DNA from: G001797105 sp964528155 | GTDB lineage: Bacteria > Chloroflexota > Anaerolineae > Anaerolineales > E44-bin32 | DNA: 19,630 nucleotides | Assembly: GCA_964528155.1 (NCBI GenBank) | Contig: CAZGRL010000067.1 | Coordinates: 1 to 19,630, forward strand | Direction of reading: 5' to 3' | Shown here: positions 1 through 8,254 of the stretch, in pieces | Position numbering within the stretch: position 1 is the first letter of the stretch | How the letters are laid out: each line of letters starts with the position of its first letter | Translations under genes and position numbers: made by a program | Notes under the pieces: generated by a model | What the model saw: the letters and a program-made list of their open reading frames with translations, nothing else | Told to the model about the DNA's origin: nothing | Database searches by the model: none

Positions 1-805
1 CGACTGTCACGGGGTTGTTCGGGTCGGCCTGGTCGATCGACACCGTGAAGCTGAAGGTGCTGGTGCCGGCGTCGCCCTCAGCCTGGGTCACGTCCCCGAT
101 CGAGATCGAGACCTGATCGTCGTTGGAAATAGTGCCGAGTCCTTGCGCATCGGTGATGGTCGCGTTGGAGGAGGCATTCAATAGATCGACCGTGAACGTC
201 TCGTCAGCTTCGACCGTCGTGTCCCCGTTCACCGTCACATCCACCGACTGGCTCAGCGTCCCCGTCCCCGCCGGGAAGGTCAGCGTCCCGCTGCCGGCAA
301 TGTAGTCCCCAGGAGCACTCGCCGTGCCGTTGTTGGTGATCCAGTCCACCGTAACCGGGTTCGACGGATCCGACTGGTCGATCGACACCGTGAAGCTGAA
401 GGTGCTGGTGCCGGCGTCGCCCTCGGCCTGCGTCACGTCTCCGATCGAGATCGAGACCTGGTCATCATCAGTGATCGTGCCGAGACCCTGGCTGTCCGTG
501 ATCGTCGCGTTGGAGGATGCATTCGACAGATCGACGGTGAAGGTCTCGTCCGGTTCAACCGATGTATCTCCGTTGACCGTCACATCAACCGACTGGCTCA
601 ACGTCCCCGTCCCCGCCGGGAAGGTCAGCGTTCCACTGCCGGCGGTGTAGTCACCGGGAGCACTCGCCGACCCATTACTGGTGATCCAGTCCACCGTCAC
701 CGGGTTCGACGGGTCCGACTGATCGATCGACACCGTGAAGCTGAAGGTGCTCGTCCCGGCGTCGCCCTCAGCCTGTGTCATGTCCCCGATCGAGATCGAG
801 ACCTG
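1..805 (-). repeat. 345-bp in-frame tandem repeats encoding Calx-beta units
   Basis: The segment around ggtcgatcgacaccgtgaag recurs at 31, 376 and 721, an exact spacing of 345 bp, or 115 codons. Complete units span 461-805 and 116-460, and a partial third unit occupies 1-115. The units differ by scattered substitutions only. The preceding module (806 to about 1150) is the same fold but clearly diverged at DNA level, which suggests recent amplification of one module. The window edge falls inside the array, so the true copy number cannot be read here. Confidence 0.9.
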
Positions 806-1798
806 GTCGTTGTCCGTGATCGTCCCCGTCCCGGTGTCGGTGTCCGTAACGGTCGGGTCGGAGGCGTTGAGCGAGACCGTGAAGGTCTCGGTCCCCTCAA
901 CGACCGCATCATTGAGGGTGCTGACCGTGAACTGATGGGTCTCTCCGCCGGTCCCGGTGAAGTTGAGCGCGGCGACCACGTTGTTGTAATCCTCAGGGTA
1001 GACCAGCGGGGCCGCGCCGCCAGTCGCCGTGACGTCAGTCAGGGTTACGTTGACCGTGAATGCCCCGGCGACAGGGTTGTCCAATGTGACGGTGAAGGTC
1101 AGGCCTCCGCCTTCGGCGACGCTGACATTGTCCACGGTGACTGCGGCCGGAACCAGGGTGTTGGTGGCTGTTGGGGTAGGCGTTGACGAAGGCGTAATCG
1201 GCGTGTTGGACGGCGTGACGGGCGTGTTCGTCGCGCCGCTGGTCGTCGGCGTTCGGCTGGGAGTCTGGGTGTCGGTCGGCGTGGAGGTCGAGGTAGCGGT
1301 CGGCGTCGCGCTGGCGGTCAGCGTCAAGGTCGGGGTGGGCGTGAAGGTGGCCGTGGGCAGCCAGGTCGGGGAGGCTGTCGAGCTGGGCAAGGGGCTTGAC
1401 GTCGGTAGGGCTGTGGCAGTCGCCGACAAGGTGGGCGTGACGGTCGTTTCAGATCCGGTCGGCACAGGCGTCCACCAGAACCATCCCACCCTGTCCCCAG
1501 GGTCCTTGACAACCCGGATGTCGACGCCCGGGGGTGCGTCGCGCTGGATGTCTTCTAGGATGCGCTCTTCCACGGGCTGGAAGATCACGTATGGCCATGG
1601 CTTGTAGTCGGCAACCATCTGGGAGGTGGTGTCGGCGAGCGCCGGCGAAGGGCTGAACAGCAGCGAGAGCCAGCCGCAGGAGAAAAGGATGGCCAGGATC
1701 AGAAGCAGAATTGCCAGCCACACACCGATCTTGCGGAGCGTGCCGCGGGAATCCTTCTCTTCAAGCCGGGCGAGCAGATCGTCGACCGTCAGATCCAT
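1..1798 (-). CDS. Calx-beta repeat surface protein with Pro/Thr-rich stalk (partial, 3' end outside window)
   Basis: Read on the minus strand from ATG at 1798 (AAGGA about 10 nt upstream) the frame stays open for 599 codons to the window edge, so the C-terminus is missing. Residues 1-23 are charged, 24-48 form a hydrophobic segment (IGVWLAILLLILAILF), and ALA-DT at 53-57 looks like a signal peptidase site, so this is a long signal peptide or a membrane anchor. Residues about 57-111 are a short globular part, and about 112-212 a Thr/Pro/Ser-rich linker typical of extracellular stalks. From about 217 there are Calx-beta-type modules: one divergent (217-331), then near-identical 115-residue units starting at 332, 447 and 562, each beginning QVSISIGD and ending in a GTIT-D-(D/N)-D motif with acidic residues of the Ca2+-binding type. 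Known of the family: calcium-binding beta-sandwich repeats in adhesins and matrix proteins. Adhesion or surface display is inferred; the ligand is unknown. No convincing promoter was seen upstream. Confidence 0.85.
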   Translation of the reverse strand, partial: MDLTVDDLLARLEEKDSRGTLRKIGVWLAILLLILAILFSCGWLSLLFSPSPALADTTSQMVADYKPWPYVIFQPVEERILEDIQRDAPPGVDIRVVKDPGDRVGWFWWTPVPTGSETTVTPTLSATATALPTSSPLPSSTASPTWLPTATFTPTPTLTLTASATPTATSTSTPTDTQTPSRTPTTSGATNTPVTPSNTPITPSSTPTPTATNTLVPAAVTVDNVSVAEGGGLTFTVTLDNPVAGAFTVNVTLTDVTATGGAAPLVYPEDYNNVVAALNFTGTGGETHQFTVSTLNDAVVEGTETFTVSLNASDPTVTDTDTGTGTITDNDQVSISIGDMTQAEGDAGTSTFSFTVSIDQSDPSNPVTVDWITSNGSASAPGDYTAGSGTLTFPAGTGTLSQSVDVTVNGDTSVEPDETFTVDLSNASSNATITDSQGLGTITDDDQVSISIGDVTQAEGDAGTSTFSFTVSIDQSDPSNPVTVDWITNNGTASAPGDYIAGSGTLTFPAGTGTLSQSVDVTVNGDTTVEADETFTVDLLNASSNATITDAQGLGTISNDDQVSISIGDVTQAEGDAGTSTFSFTVSIDQADPNNPVTV

Positions 1799-2258
1799 TC
1801 TCCCGTCCTTCTCGCATGCCCATCCTTCGCGTTCAACAACACACAAAGCCACCCTGACCTGTTGTATCGGCCGAGAATCGCATAACAGACCGCCAGCCGG
1901 CCGCCAGTTAATCTCGACCGTTCTTTAAAGGAGGAAAGAGCTTGGTCCATACCCACGCTTTCATCGCCGGAATCTTCCGGCCGATCAGAACCTACGACTG
2001 TCACGCCCAGTCAGGCGGGTCGCCGTGCTTCCTGGATCAGTCTTCAGTTGATCCTCCCGCCGCGTTACCCACATTCCTCGAAGGCAACCGCCCGGCCGCC
2101 ATCCCTATCCGCGGACGACACGCCCATGCACATCCGACGAGATGGCTGCTCTGGCTTAGGTCCCTTCCTGTTCACCGGGCTCCTCTCGTTCCCGGTCCGA
2201 GGCTTACGCTGTTCCAATCCGCCGCGGCATCCAGTCGGTCGGACTAGGCCGCGGTCGC
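1799..2258. other. Intergenic region between histidine kinase and Calx-beta gene
   Basis: These 460 bases separate two minus-strand genes. They should hold the end of the kinase transcript and the promoter of the Calx-beta gene, but I found neither a strong -35/-10 pair nor a stem-loop with a T run. A strong Shine-Dalgarno-like AAAGGAGG (1927-1934) on the plus strand precedes a TTG at 1942. The frame behind it has the Pro/Arg/His-rich composition of non-coding GC-rich DNA, so I do not call a gene. Confidence 0.5.
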
Positions 2259-4341
2259 CTAGCCGCTGCTCGCCTGCGCCGCCACAAGCGCCTCCGATTG
2301 AGCGCGCGTGCGCGGCAAGCGAATGGTGAACGTCGTACCCTTACCGACTTTGCTGTCGACGAGGATCTCGCCGCCGTGTTGAGCGACGATGCCGTAGCTC
2401 ACCGACAGACCCAGACCTGTACCTTCACCCGCCGGTTTGGTCGTGAAGAACGGGTCGAAGATGCGACTGAGGTTTTCTTTCTTGATACCCGTCCCGGTGT
2501 CTTGAACGGAGGTCTCAACCCAATCGTCCTTCTGAGTCACCTTGAGCCTCAGCGAACCGCCCTTGGGCATCGCCTGGATCGCGTTCTGAATCAGGTTGAT
2601 GAGCACTTGCTCAATCAACTGCGCGTCGTAGAAGGCCATCACGCCGCTGGACGGGAGCTCGGTCGACACCTTGACCCCTCCCTTTCGAGCAAGGTAATCG
2701 GTCAGGCGGGCCGAGGTCTCCACCGTGGCGCAGATGTTCTGATACGACAACTCAGGGTTGGACTGACGGGCGAACTTGAGCAGGTCGGACACGATCGTGT
2801 TGGCGCGTACAGCGCTATCGCGGATCAGTTTCAGCTGTGACACGACTTCCAGATCGGTTGAGACCTGTTCTTCAACCTCCTCGGCCAGCCCCTTGATGAC
2901 CCCCAGCGGGTTCTTCACATCATGGACGATGCCGGCCGTCAGCTGCCCGACCGAGGCGAGCTTCTCCGATTGCACCAGTTGTTGTTGCGCGACCTGAAGT
3001 CGGGTATTGGCGTCGGCCAGCTCCTTGTTACGCTCGATGGTCTCCGCCGTCAGGCGGGCGGCCTGGGCCGTTCGCCGACGTAAGCGGAATGTCATCAGGT
3101 CGAAAACCGCCGCCAGTTGACCGATTTCGTCCTTGCGCTCAATCCCGGTTTTCTGCCCCAGATCGCCGGAGGCGACCGCCAGAGACACATCGCGGACTCT
3201 GAGGATTGGGCGGGCGACGCTCTGCGAGAGCAGATAGCCGACGACAATGACGGCCACGGTTCCGAGTGAGAAGATCAGACTGAACAGGTTCCGGCTCGTG
3301 GCCTCCGTCGTGACGATGAAATTGCTCGGCAGAGCGACTCCCAATACACCGACAGGCTCCTGGCGAACCATCAGCGGGGCATACAGAACCTGGAACCTGC
3401 GGTCGTACATCGTGACTTCGCGCTCGATCGCCGGGTCCAGTTCACTGACCTGGAACGGGGTTAGATTCAGGATCCCAAAGCCGCCTTCGGGTTCGGCCAT
3501 GCTGGCGACCATGACATTCCCAGTCTGGTCAAGGGCGATCAGATCGGCCAGCGCCTGGGTCTTGAGATCCACCAGCAAGGTGTCCAGCTTCGTCCCGAGC
3601 ATGAGCACTCCGACGACGCTGCCGTCGGAGCCGCGGACCGGAACTGTCGTGGCCAGATATGGGCCGTGAACGGTCTGGATCAGCCCGGCGAACTTGTCCC
3701 CCAGGACGTCCTCTTCGCCCTTGAGTGGCTTGGCGACAATCGAGAGGCTCGAAAGATCACCGCCTTCGGAAATGGCATATGATCCGGTCTCCGGATCCTG
3801 TACGAGGCTGATAATCTCCTGACCCTGTGCGTTGGTGGCGGTCAGGAAATTGGCGTTCGCATTGACAACCAGGGGATACAAGAGCTGCTGCAGTAGGTCG
3901 GCGTCCTCTGCTGCGATCGCTTCAGGGACACCCTGAGTGAAGGCCATCAACCGCAGTGTTTCAAGATGCGTTCGCTCCCTGCGGACGATTCCGTCCGAAG
4001 CAACCCGACCCGCTTCCAAAAGCTGATTGGCGAAGCGTTCGCGAACGGACGAGGTTACCAGTCGCGTGACGACGAAGGTCCCGATCATGGCCGTGATCAG
4101 GGTCAGGAAGACGTACGGCACGACCAGCTTGATCCGCAGGCTGGAGATCAACTCCGCCAAGCGGTTGCTGGTCGGGAGGTTGATGGCGGCCTGGGNNNNN
4201 NNNNNTCATGTCGAGCGCCCGTTCGGCTGCCTCGTCCTCCAGCTCTTCCAGCTCGTCAAACATCCCTGCCTGACGGCCCTTCGACCCGTTCGAAGGCAAC
4301 ATCGGGGCGTTCGGTGTGGGCAGATCAGCCTGTGAGGACAT
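2259..4341 (-). CDS. Membrane sensor histidine kinase (Cache-like sensor, HAMP, HisKA, HATPase), interrupted by an assembly gap
   Basis: The kinase body runs from the gap to the stop at 2259. Counting from an in-frame TTG at 4160, it has TM1 at about 12-34, an extracytoplasmic Cache-like region at about 35-288, TM2 at about 290-312, HAMP at about 310-365, a short coiled coil, and a HisKA domain with the phospho-acceptor His413 in HDVKNP. The HATPase_c domain shows an N-box (NLIQNAIQAM), G1 (DTGTGI), F-box (FFTTK) and G2 (GTGLGL). The HDxKNP form is common in NtrB/ZraS-like kinases. The real N-terminus is probably ATG 4341 (MSSQADLP), on the other side of the Ns, overlapping the stop of the receiver-GGDEF gene by 17 nt. 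The acidic stretch DELEELEDEAAERALDM then precedes TM1. With ten Ns the two parts are out of frame; any true gap whose length is a multiple of three, including zero, joins them. Role: autophosphorylating sensor, probably passing phosphate to the coupled receiver-GGDEF protein (inference). The signal is unknown. Confidence 0.85.
4196..4205. other. Run of ten Ns (scaffold gap) inside the kinase gene
   Basis: Ten undefined bases sit between the putative N-terminal 45 codons of the histidine kinase and its first membrane segment. The number is most likely a placeholder. The flanking phase (136 nt from the ATG to the gap, then 2 nt before the first complete body codon) means that a missing length divisible by three restores one reading frame. 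Confidence 0.95.
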
Positions 4342-5341
4342 CGGCTCCCTCTTTCCTCGCCTCTTCGACCGAAATCTGACCACCCCCGGAGCGCTTGGAG
4401 CTGTACAGCGCACGGTCGGCCGCCAGGATGAGATCGTTCGGGGTCCGGCATCTCCCGCCGAGCTGGGCGATGCCGATGCTCACCGAGATCGCCTGATCTG
4501 CCACGCGGCAATTGCGCACTCGGGCGAGAATGCGCTTCGCCACGGCCATGGCATGAACCGCGTCAGTCTCGGGGAGCAAGACAAGGAACTCATCACCACC
4601 ATAGCGACCGGGAATATCCGTTTTCCTTAGCTCCCACACTAAGGAACGTGCAACATGCTGCAGCGCCTCATCTCCGGCAGGATGGCCACAGTTGTCATTG
4701 ATCGATTTCAGCCCATCGAGATCCATCAGAAGTATCGACAGCGCCCGGCGATAGCGCCTGGCTCGAGCAACCTCCGTTTCCAGGCATTCTTTCAGCTTGT
4801 GTCGATTGCAGATGCCGGTCAATGGGTCTGTAGTCGCTTGCTGTTGAGCCCGGGCGAAGGAGCGGGCGTTGTCTCTGGTTAGGAATCCGTGCTTGAGCGC
4901 CCGAGATACGGTGAGCTCAAACACCGAAAGCGATTCGAGCGGCTTGGTCATGTAGTCGAACACGCGTGAGCGCAGGGCCTCAAGGGCGGTCTCGTAAGAG
5001 CCTGTGCCGGTAATGACGACCGCCGGGATCATAGGGTCAAGCTGCAAGGCGTTCTGGATCACCTCCAGACCGTTCTTGCCGGGCATCGAGAGATCAACGA
5101 GCAGCAGATCGAAGCTGGCATTCTGAAGCGCCTCGACCGCCTGATTCCCGTTCTCTACTTCGACAACGGACAGACCCATTTTGAGAACTCGGCGAGCGAG
5201 CATCTTCCGAAACGCTGGATCATCGTCCGCAATCAGGACGCGTGCGCCGAGGATTTCCTCATCGTGCGGTTGTTCCACATACACCTCAATCCGTCTCCCG
5301 GGCTTCCCCGCGAGACTTGATAATCGGCACGTTACCCCCAC
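4325..5341 (-). CDS. Response regulator with receiver and GGDEF (diguanylate cyclase) domains
   Basis: An N-terminal receiver domain (about 33-150) has the acidic pocket DDD (39-41), phospho-acceptor Asp83 in LLLVDLSMPG, switch Thr111 and Lys133. A GGDEF domain follows (about 168-325) with an intact RYGGDEF (GGDEF at 248-252). RKTD at 239-242, five residues before it, matches the RxxD inhibitory I-site. The protein should therefore make cyclic di-GMP from GTP under phosphorylation control, with product inhibition. It ends in TGA inside the first codons of the downstream kinase, which implies translational coupling, so the kinase is the probable partner. The start is uncertain: GTG 5341 has only a G-rich stretch upstream, while GTG 5284, residue 20 here, has GGGAG about 10 nt upstream and would give a more usual N-terminus. 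The c-di-GMP target is not visible. Adjacent genes include a Calx-beta surface protein, a common kind of c-di-GMP output, but the link is speculative. Confidence 0.93.
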   Translation of the reverse strand: MGVTCRLSSLAGKPGRRIEVYVEQPHDEEILGARVLIADDDPAFRKMLARRVLKMGLSVVEVENGNQAVEALQNASFDLLLVDLSMPGKNGLEVIQNALQLDPMIPAVVITGTGSYETALEALRSRVFDYMTKPLESLSVFELTVSRALKHGFLTRDNARSFARAQQQATTDPLTGICNRHKLKECLETEVARARRYRRALSILLMDLDGLKSINDNCGHPAGDEALQHVARSLVWELRKTDIPGRYGGDEFLVLLPETDAVHAMAVAKRILARVRNCRVADQAISVSIGIAQLGGRCRTPNDLILAADRALYSSKRSGGGQISVEEARKEGADVLTG

Positions 5342-5364
5342 TTACGAAGATCACCCCCCCCGTC

Positions 5365-5392
5365 ATTTGTTCCCTTAAAATCTAACGGTCAA
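5365..5392 (-). promoter_or_regulatory. Candidate promoter for the receiver-GGDEF/kinase operon
   Basis: On the minus strand TTGACC (5392-5387, 5 of 6 to the -35 consensus) is followed after 16 bp by ACAAAT (5370-5365, 3 of 6 to the -10 consensus) in a locally AT-rich patch. It lies 24-51 nt upstream of the GTG at 5341. The match is moderate and is read by eye only. Confidence 0.3.
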
Positions 5393-5757
5393 TCCGGCGG
5401 GCGGACCTTTCAGTTGACCTACAACTCGCATAGGAATGCGGAGCTATCCCCGGGTGCGGCGCTGGCCGATCGGGAGTTTGCGGGGAAGTACTGGCGGTCG
5501 GGAAATCCGGAGGATGGAGGCTTGCCGAGAAAGAGCTTCGCTTATTGCCATGGTACCCGGGTCCTAGGTCCGCCGGAACCGATCGCCTGCGGCCGGCGGC
5601 CAGGTTCTTACCTCTCGCCGACCCACCGGGCGTTGAGGTACAAACGACGGGCAGGTTTGCCGCGCATGCGGAACCTAGCCTGGAGGGAGTGCGTCGGGGA
5701 GCGCTGGGCGACGCCGGCGATCATCGCCAGCGATGTCGGATTCGGTCCCAGCTCAAC
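5393..5757. other. Intergenic region with no recognised feature
   Basis: This stretch of about 365 bases between the DUF364 gene and the candidate promoter holds no gene I can support. It contains GC-rich local inverted repeats (for example around cctgcggccggcggccagg, 5587-5605), but no tRNA, no SRP, RNase P or riboswitch signature I recognise, and no T-tailed hairpin. A plus-strand open frame across it (5414-5821) runs antisense into the DUF364 gene and shows no protein-like pattern. Confidence 0.5.
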
Positions 5758-6525
5758 TTACCCGGTGAATATCGAGTCAAACTCGGGCCTGGCAAGAGTC
5801 ACCAGGCGGACGCCAGCGTGATGCACCTGGCGGAAGTTTCCACCTTGCGAAACGGTCCTCAAGACCGGATCGATGGCGGTGACAATCGAACCGGAGACGA
5901 GGTCCACAGACGAGTCGAGGAGCACTCGACTCATCGGCGTGCTTGGACCGAGAACGATGACCGTCGCCTCAGGAGAACAGAGTCCAAGCAGGTTCTCAAG
6001 CGAGTGATTCACAAAGGCCATCCCGGTGATGGCCACGACCTCCGCCTTCGGAAGAACTTCGTCAGCAGCCGTCTCGGGCAAATCGCCTTCTCGTGGAGCG
6101 CGCTCAATGACGTCGAGATGACCCAGCGTTTCTCTGAGGCGCGAAACAAATGGAAAATGCCCGACCAGGGCTGTCCGCTTGAGCCGACCCAGCCGGGCCA
6201 GGATATCTTCGGCGTTGCCTTCGCGCCACGCGTGAGGCTCGCGAGGAAGCAGAGCATTCACGGCGGCCACGCCCACACTCGACAGCTCCAGCCCTCCGGT
6301 CAGAACGAACTCAGCCAGTTGACGTCCCGTAAGTGACTCCAACTCCCCTGCCCGAGGCACGGCCGGTTGTCGTCCGTGTTCGTGTGGCCCGGTAAGGGTA
6401 GAGGCCAGACCGCAGCGCAATTCTCCTTCTACCTGTACGACGACAGCGGTCCAGTGCAGCCCGATCCGCACGTCCACTACCGGTCCGTCGAGCAACGTCT
6501 CCAGGATCCTTCGGGTCATGTCCAC
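5758..6525 (-). CDS. DUF4213/DUF364 domain protein (putative Rossmann-like heavy-metal chelation family)
   Basis: About 255 residues. The N-terminal part (to about residue 90) fits the small DUF4213 domain (IGLHWTAVVVQVEGE, then GRQLAEF). The C-terminal part fits DUF364: RTALVGHFPFV as a Rossmann-type strand-loop, VVAITGMAFVNHSLENLL, and the characteristic LGPSTPMSRVLLDSSVDLVSG followed by VTAIDPVL. Family knowledge: members have a PLP-independent Rossmann-like fold and are described as possible heavy-metal chelators, often near ABC transporters for metals or molybdate-like ligands; biochemical function is unproven. Start choice: ATG 6540 has no ribosome site and is followed by AGGAGG (6537-6532), which sits six bases before GTG 6525 and twelve before ATG 6519, so initiation at 6525 or 6519 is more likely. 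Here it stands alone, with no transporter genes beside it, and is divergent from the oxidase genes. Confidence 0.8.
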   Translation of the reverse strand: MDMTRRILETLLDGPVVDVRIGLHWTAVVVQVEGELRCGLASTLTGPHEHGRQPAVPRAGELESLTGRQLAEFVLTGGLELSSVGVAAVNALLPREPHAWREGNAEDILARLGRLKRTALVGHFPFVSRLRETLGHLDVIERAPREGDLPETAADEVLPKAEVVAITGMAFVNHSLENLLGLCSPEATVIVLGPSTPMSRVLLDSSVDLVSGSIVTAIDPVLRTVSQGGNFRQVHHAGVRLVTLARPEFDSIFTG

Positions 6526-6655
6526 TGATGGCCTCCTCATGCAGCCGGGCAGGCATGTTTGTCGTGTTTCTTCAAGCGCGTGTCCCGGCGAACCAATTAT
6601 AGTAAGGAAGGCTCCTCAGGCCGCACGCCCGGCCATTCGGAGGCCAAGGTCGGCC

Positions 6656-6690
6656 TTGACCTCGTCCCCGATCTTGTGACAATCGTCACT
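6656..6690 (+). promoter_or_regulatory. Candidate promoter with CRP/FNR-like inverted repeat upstream of the bd-like oxidase genes
   Basis: TTGACC (6656-6661) and GACAAT (6678-6683) form a 16-bp-spaced -35/-10 pair. Overlapping the -10 is TGTGA-CAATCG-TCACT (6675-6690), which contains the perfect inverted repeat GTGAC-N4-GTCAC and fits the TGTGA-N6-TCACA half-site arrangement of CRP-type regulators. It lies about 180 bp upstream of the oxidase ATG, in the gap shared with the divergent DUF364 gene. An FNR/CRP-family regulator of a terminal oxidase would be sensible, and an overlap with the -10 would favour repression. Both statements are inference. Confidence 0.35.
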
Positions 6691-6865
6691 TTCATTTCGC
6701 TATTTCACAGGGGACACTGGTGGCGAGGGGTCGTCCTGCTCGTCGCGACAACGCACTTCAACCGACCATCGCGCCGCCGCAATCAATGGGCGGCCGTCGG
6801 CCGTGAACCCCTTCCGGGATCCTCAGTGTGCTCTCATTCTCGCCTGCGTCACGCCGGAGGCCGAA

Positions 6866-8245
6866 ATGCACTATCCATGGTGGTATGTCCCCTTCCTGAG
6901 CTCCCCGATGTTGATCGCGCTGATCGCGGTCATTCACGTCTACGTCTCGATGTATGCCGTCGGTGGCGGACTGTTTCTGGCGGTGGAGACAACCCATGCG
7001 TATCGGGTCTCCAACCAGCGCTATCTCGCCTATCTCAAGGAACACGCCTGGTTCTTCATCCTGGTCACAGTCGTCTTCGGCGCCATCACCGGGGTTGGCA
7101 TCTGGTGGACCATCGGGCTGGCGTCGCCGCTGGCGACCGAGACGCTCATCCACATCTTCGTCTTCGGCTGGGCGATGGAATACGTGTTCTTTGTCCTGGA
7201 AATCGTCTCGGCCTTCATCTTCTTCTATTTCTGGGGCAGACTTCCGCCGCGGACCCATCAGACGATAGGCTGGATCTACGGAGTGTCCGCCTGGATCAGC
7301 CTCGTGCTCATCACCGGGATCACGGCGTTTATGCTCAACCCGGGCGCCTGGTTGGACCGGCCGGACTTCTGGGTAGCCTTCTTCAACCCACAGTTGATCC
7401 CACAGACCATCGCCCGAACCGGGGGCGCGCTCCTGCTCGCCTCGCTATATGTGTACCTGCATGCCTCCTTCTTCCGCGCCGACGACCCCGAATTGCGAAG
7501 CATGATCAGCACACGTTCCACCCGACCGGGACTTCTGGGCGCGGGCCTGGTCACCGCAGGAGGCGTATGGTGGTATCTCGCTCTGCCGCCCTCTGCGCAG
7601 GCTGCGCTTGCTGCGGCCAGCGCGCTCAACATCCTGATGGTCATCATCTTCGCCGTTACGATCGTCGTTTTCGCCATGCTCTATTTGGGGCCGTATCGCA
7701 ATCCGGGCTGGATCACGCCAGGGTTCGCACTGCTTCTGTTCACCTTCGGGCTGACTGCCATCGGCGCCGGGGAGTTCGTGCGAGAGGCCGTCCGCAAGCC
7801 GTACATCGTCTACGGCGTTGTTCTGAGCAACCAGTTGCTGCCAGATGAGATCGACCGCGTACGCGAGGTTGGCCTTCTTGAGAGCGGCGTTTGGACCCGC
7901 GCCTCGATCGCCGTACATTATCCCGCGGCCTTCCAGAGCGACGGAACACTGGACGAAGGCGCGCTTCTCGCCTTGCCACAGGCCGATCGCCTCCAGGTGG
8001 GTGAGGTGATCTTCTCCTATGCATGCAACGACTGCCATTCATCCAGCGATGGCTATATGGCCGTCTCGCAGTTGATGCGTGGTTGGTCGCCGGAGATGAT
8101 CAGAGCCCTTGTCGACCATCCCGAGAGGGCTCAGTTCTTCATGCCCCCGTTTGCAGGAACAGGCGAGGAGGCCGAGCTCCTGACTGAGTACCTTGCATCG
8201 ATCGCCCGTCCATTTCCACCGGGCCTGATAAACTCCGGCGGCTAG
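6866..8245 (+). CDS. Cytochrome bd-like oxidase subunit I (CydA-like) fused to a C-terminal heme c domain
   Basis: About 459 residues. I take ATG 6866 as start because GGAGG lies five bases upstream; the frame extends to a GTG at 6803 without a ribosome site. There are eight membrane segments with CydA landmarks: His24 in LIALIAVIHVYVSMYAVGGG (heme d/b595-side ligand position), Glu105 and Glu112 in MEYVFFVLEIVSAF (the proton-path glutamates), and EAVRKPYIVYG (Glu307, Arg310), a variant of the E-x-G-R-Q-P-W block near heme b595. Between segments 6 and 7 only about ten residues remain, so the quinol-binding Q-loop is missing. By eye the position of the heme b558 His186 of E. coli is Arg (IARTGGALLLAS). 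The tail carries CNDCH (387-391) and a probable distal Met426 (FFMPPFAGT), a mono-heme cytochrome c. I infer O2 reduction with electrons from a c-type cytochrome or similar donor rather than from quinol. The second subunit follows after 9 nt. Confidence 0.85.
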   Translation: MHYPWWYVPFLSSPMLIALIAVIHVYVSMYAVGGGLFLAVETTHAYRVSNQRYLAYLKEHAWFFILVTVVFGAITGVGIWWTIGLASPLATETLIHIFVFGWAMEYVFFVLEIVSAFIFFYFWGRLPPRTHQTIGWIYGVSAWISLVLITGITAFMLNPGAWLDRPDFWVAFFNPQLIPQTIARTGGALLLASLYVYLHASFFRADDPELRSMISTRSTRPGLLGAGLVTAGGVWWYLALPPSAQAALAAASALNILMVIIFAVTIVVFAMLYLGPYRNPGWITPGFALLLFTFGLTAIGAGEFVREAVRKPYIVYGVVLSNQLLPDEIDRVREVGLLESGVWTRASIAVHYPAAFQSDGTLDEGALLALPQADRLQVGEVIFSYACNDCHSSSDGYMAVSQLMRGWSPEMIRALVDHPERAQFFMPPFAGTGEEAELLTEYLASIARPFPPGLINSGG

Positions 8246-8254
8246 GAGAGACAC

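Noticed and set aside
1942..2247. TTG-started plus-strand frame of 101 codons preceded by AAAGGAGG at ideal spacing
   Set aside because: The residues are Pro/Arg/His-rich without any domain-like pattern, and an overlapping frame in another phase is equally open. One good ribosome-site match by chance is not enough.
5414..5821. Plus-strand frame of 135 codons across the gap beside the DUF364 gene
   Set aside because: No ribosome site, composition unlike protein, and its end is antisense to the DUF364 coding region.
6803..6865. GTG 6803 as start of the CydA-like subunit
   Set aside because: No ribosome site there; ATG 6866 has GGAGG five bases upstream, and the following residues lead directly into the first membrane helix.
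6559..7848. Long plus-strand frame (429 codons) overlapping the start of the oxidase gene
   Set aside because: It is the shifted frame of the CydA-like gene: rich in Arg, His and Gly, no ribosome site, whereas the other frame shows membrane helices and heme ligands.
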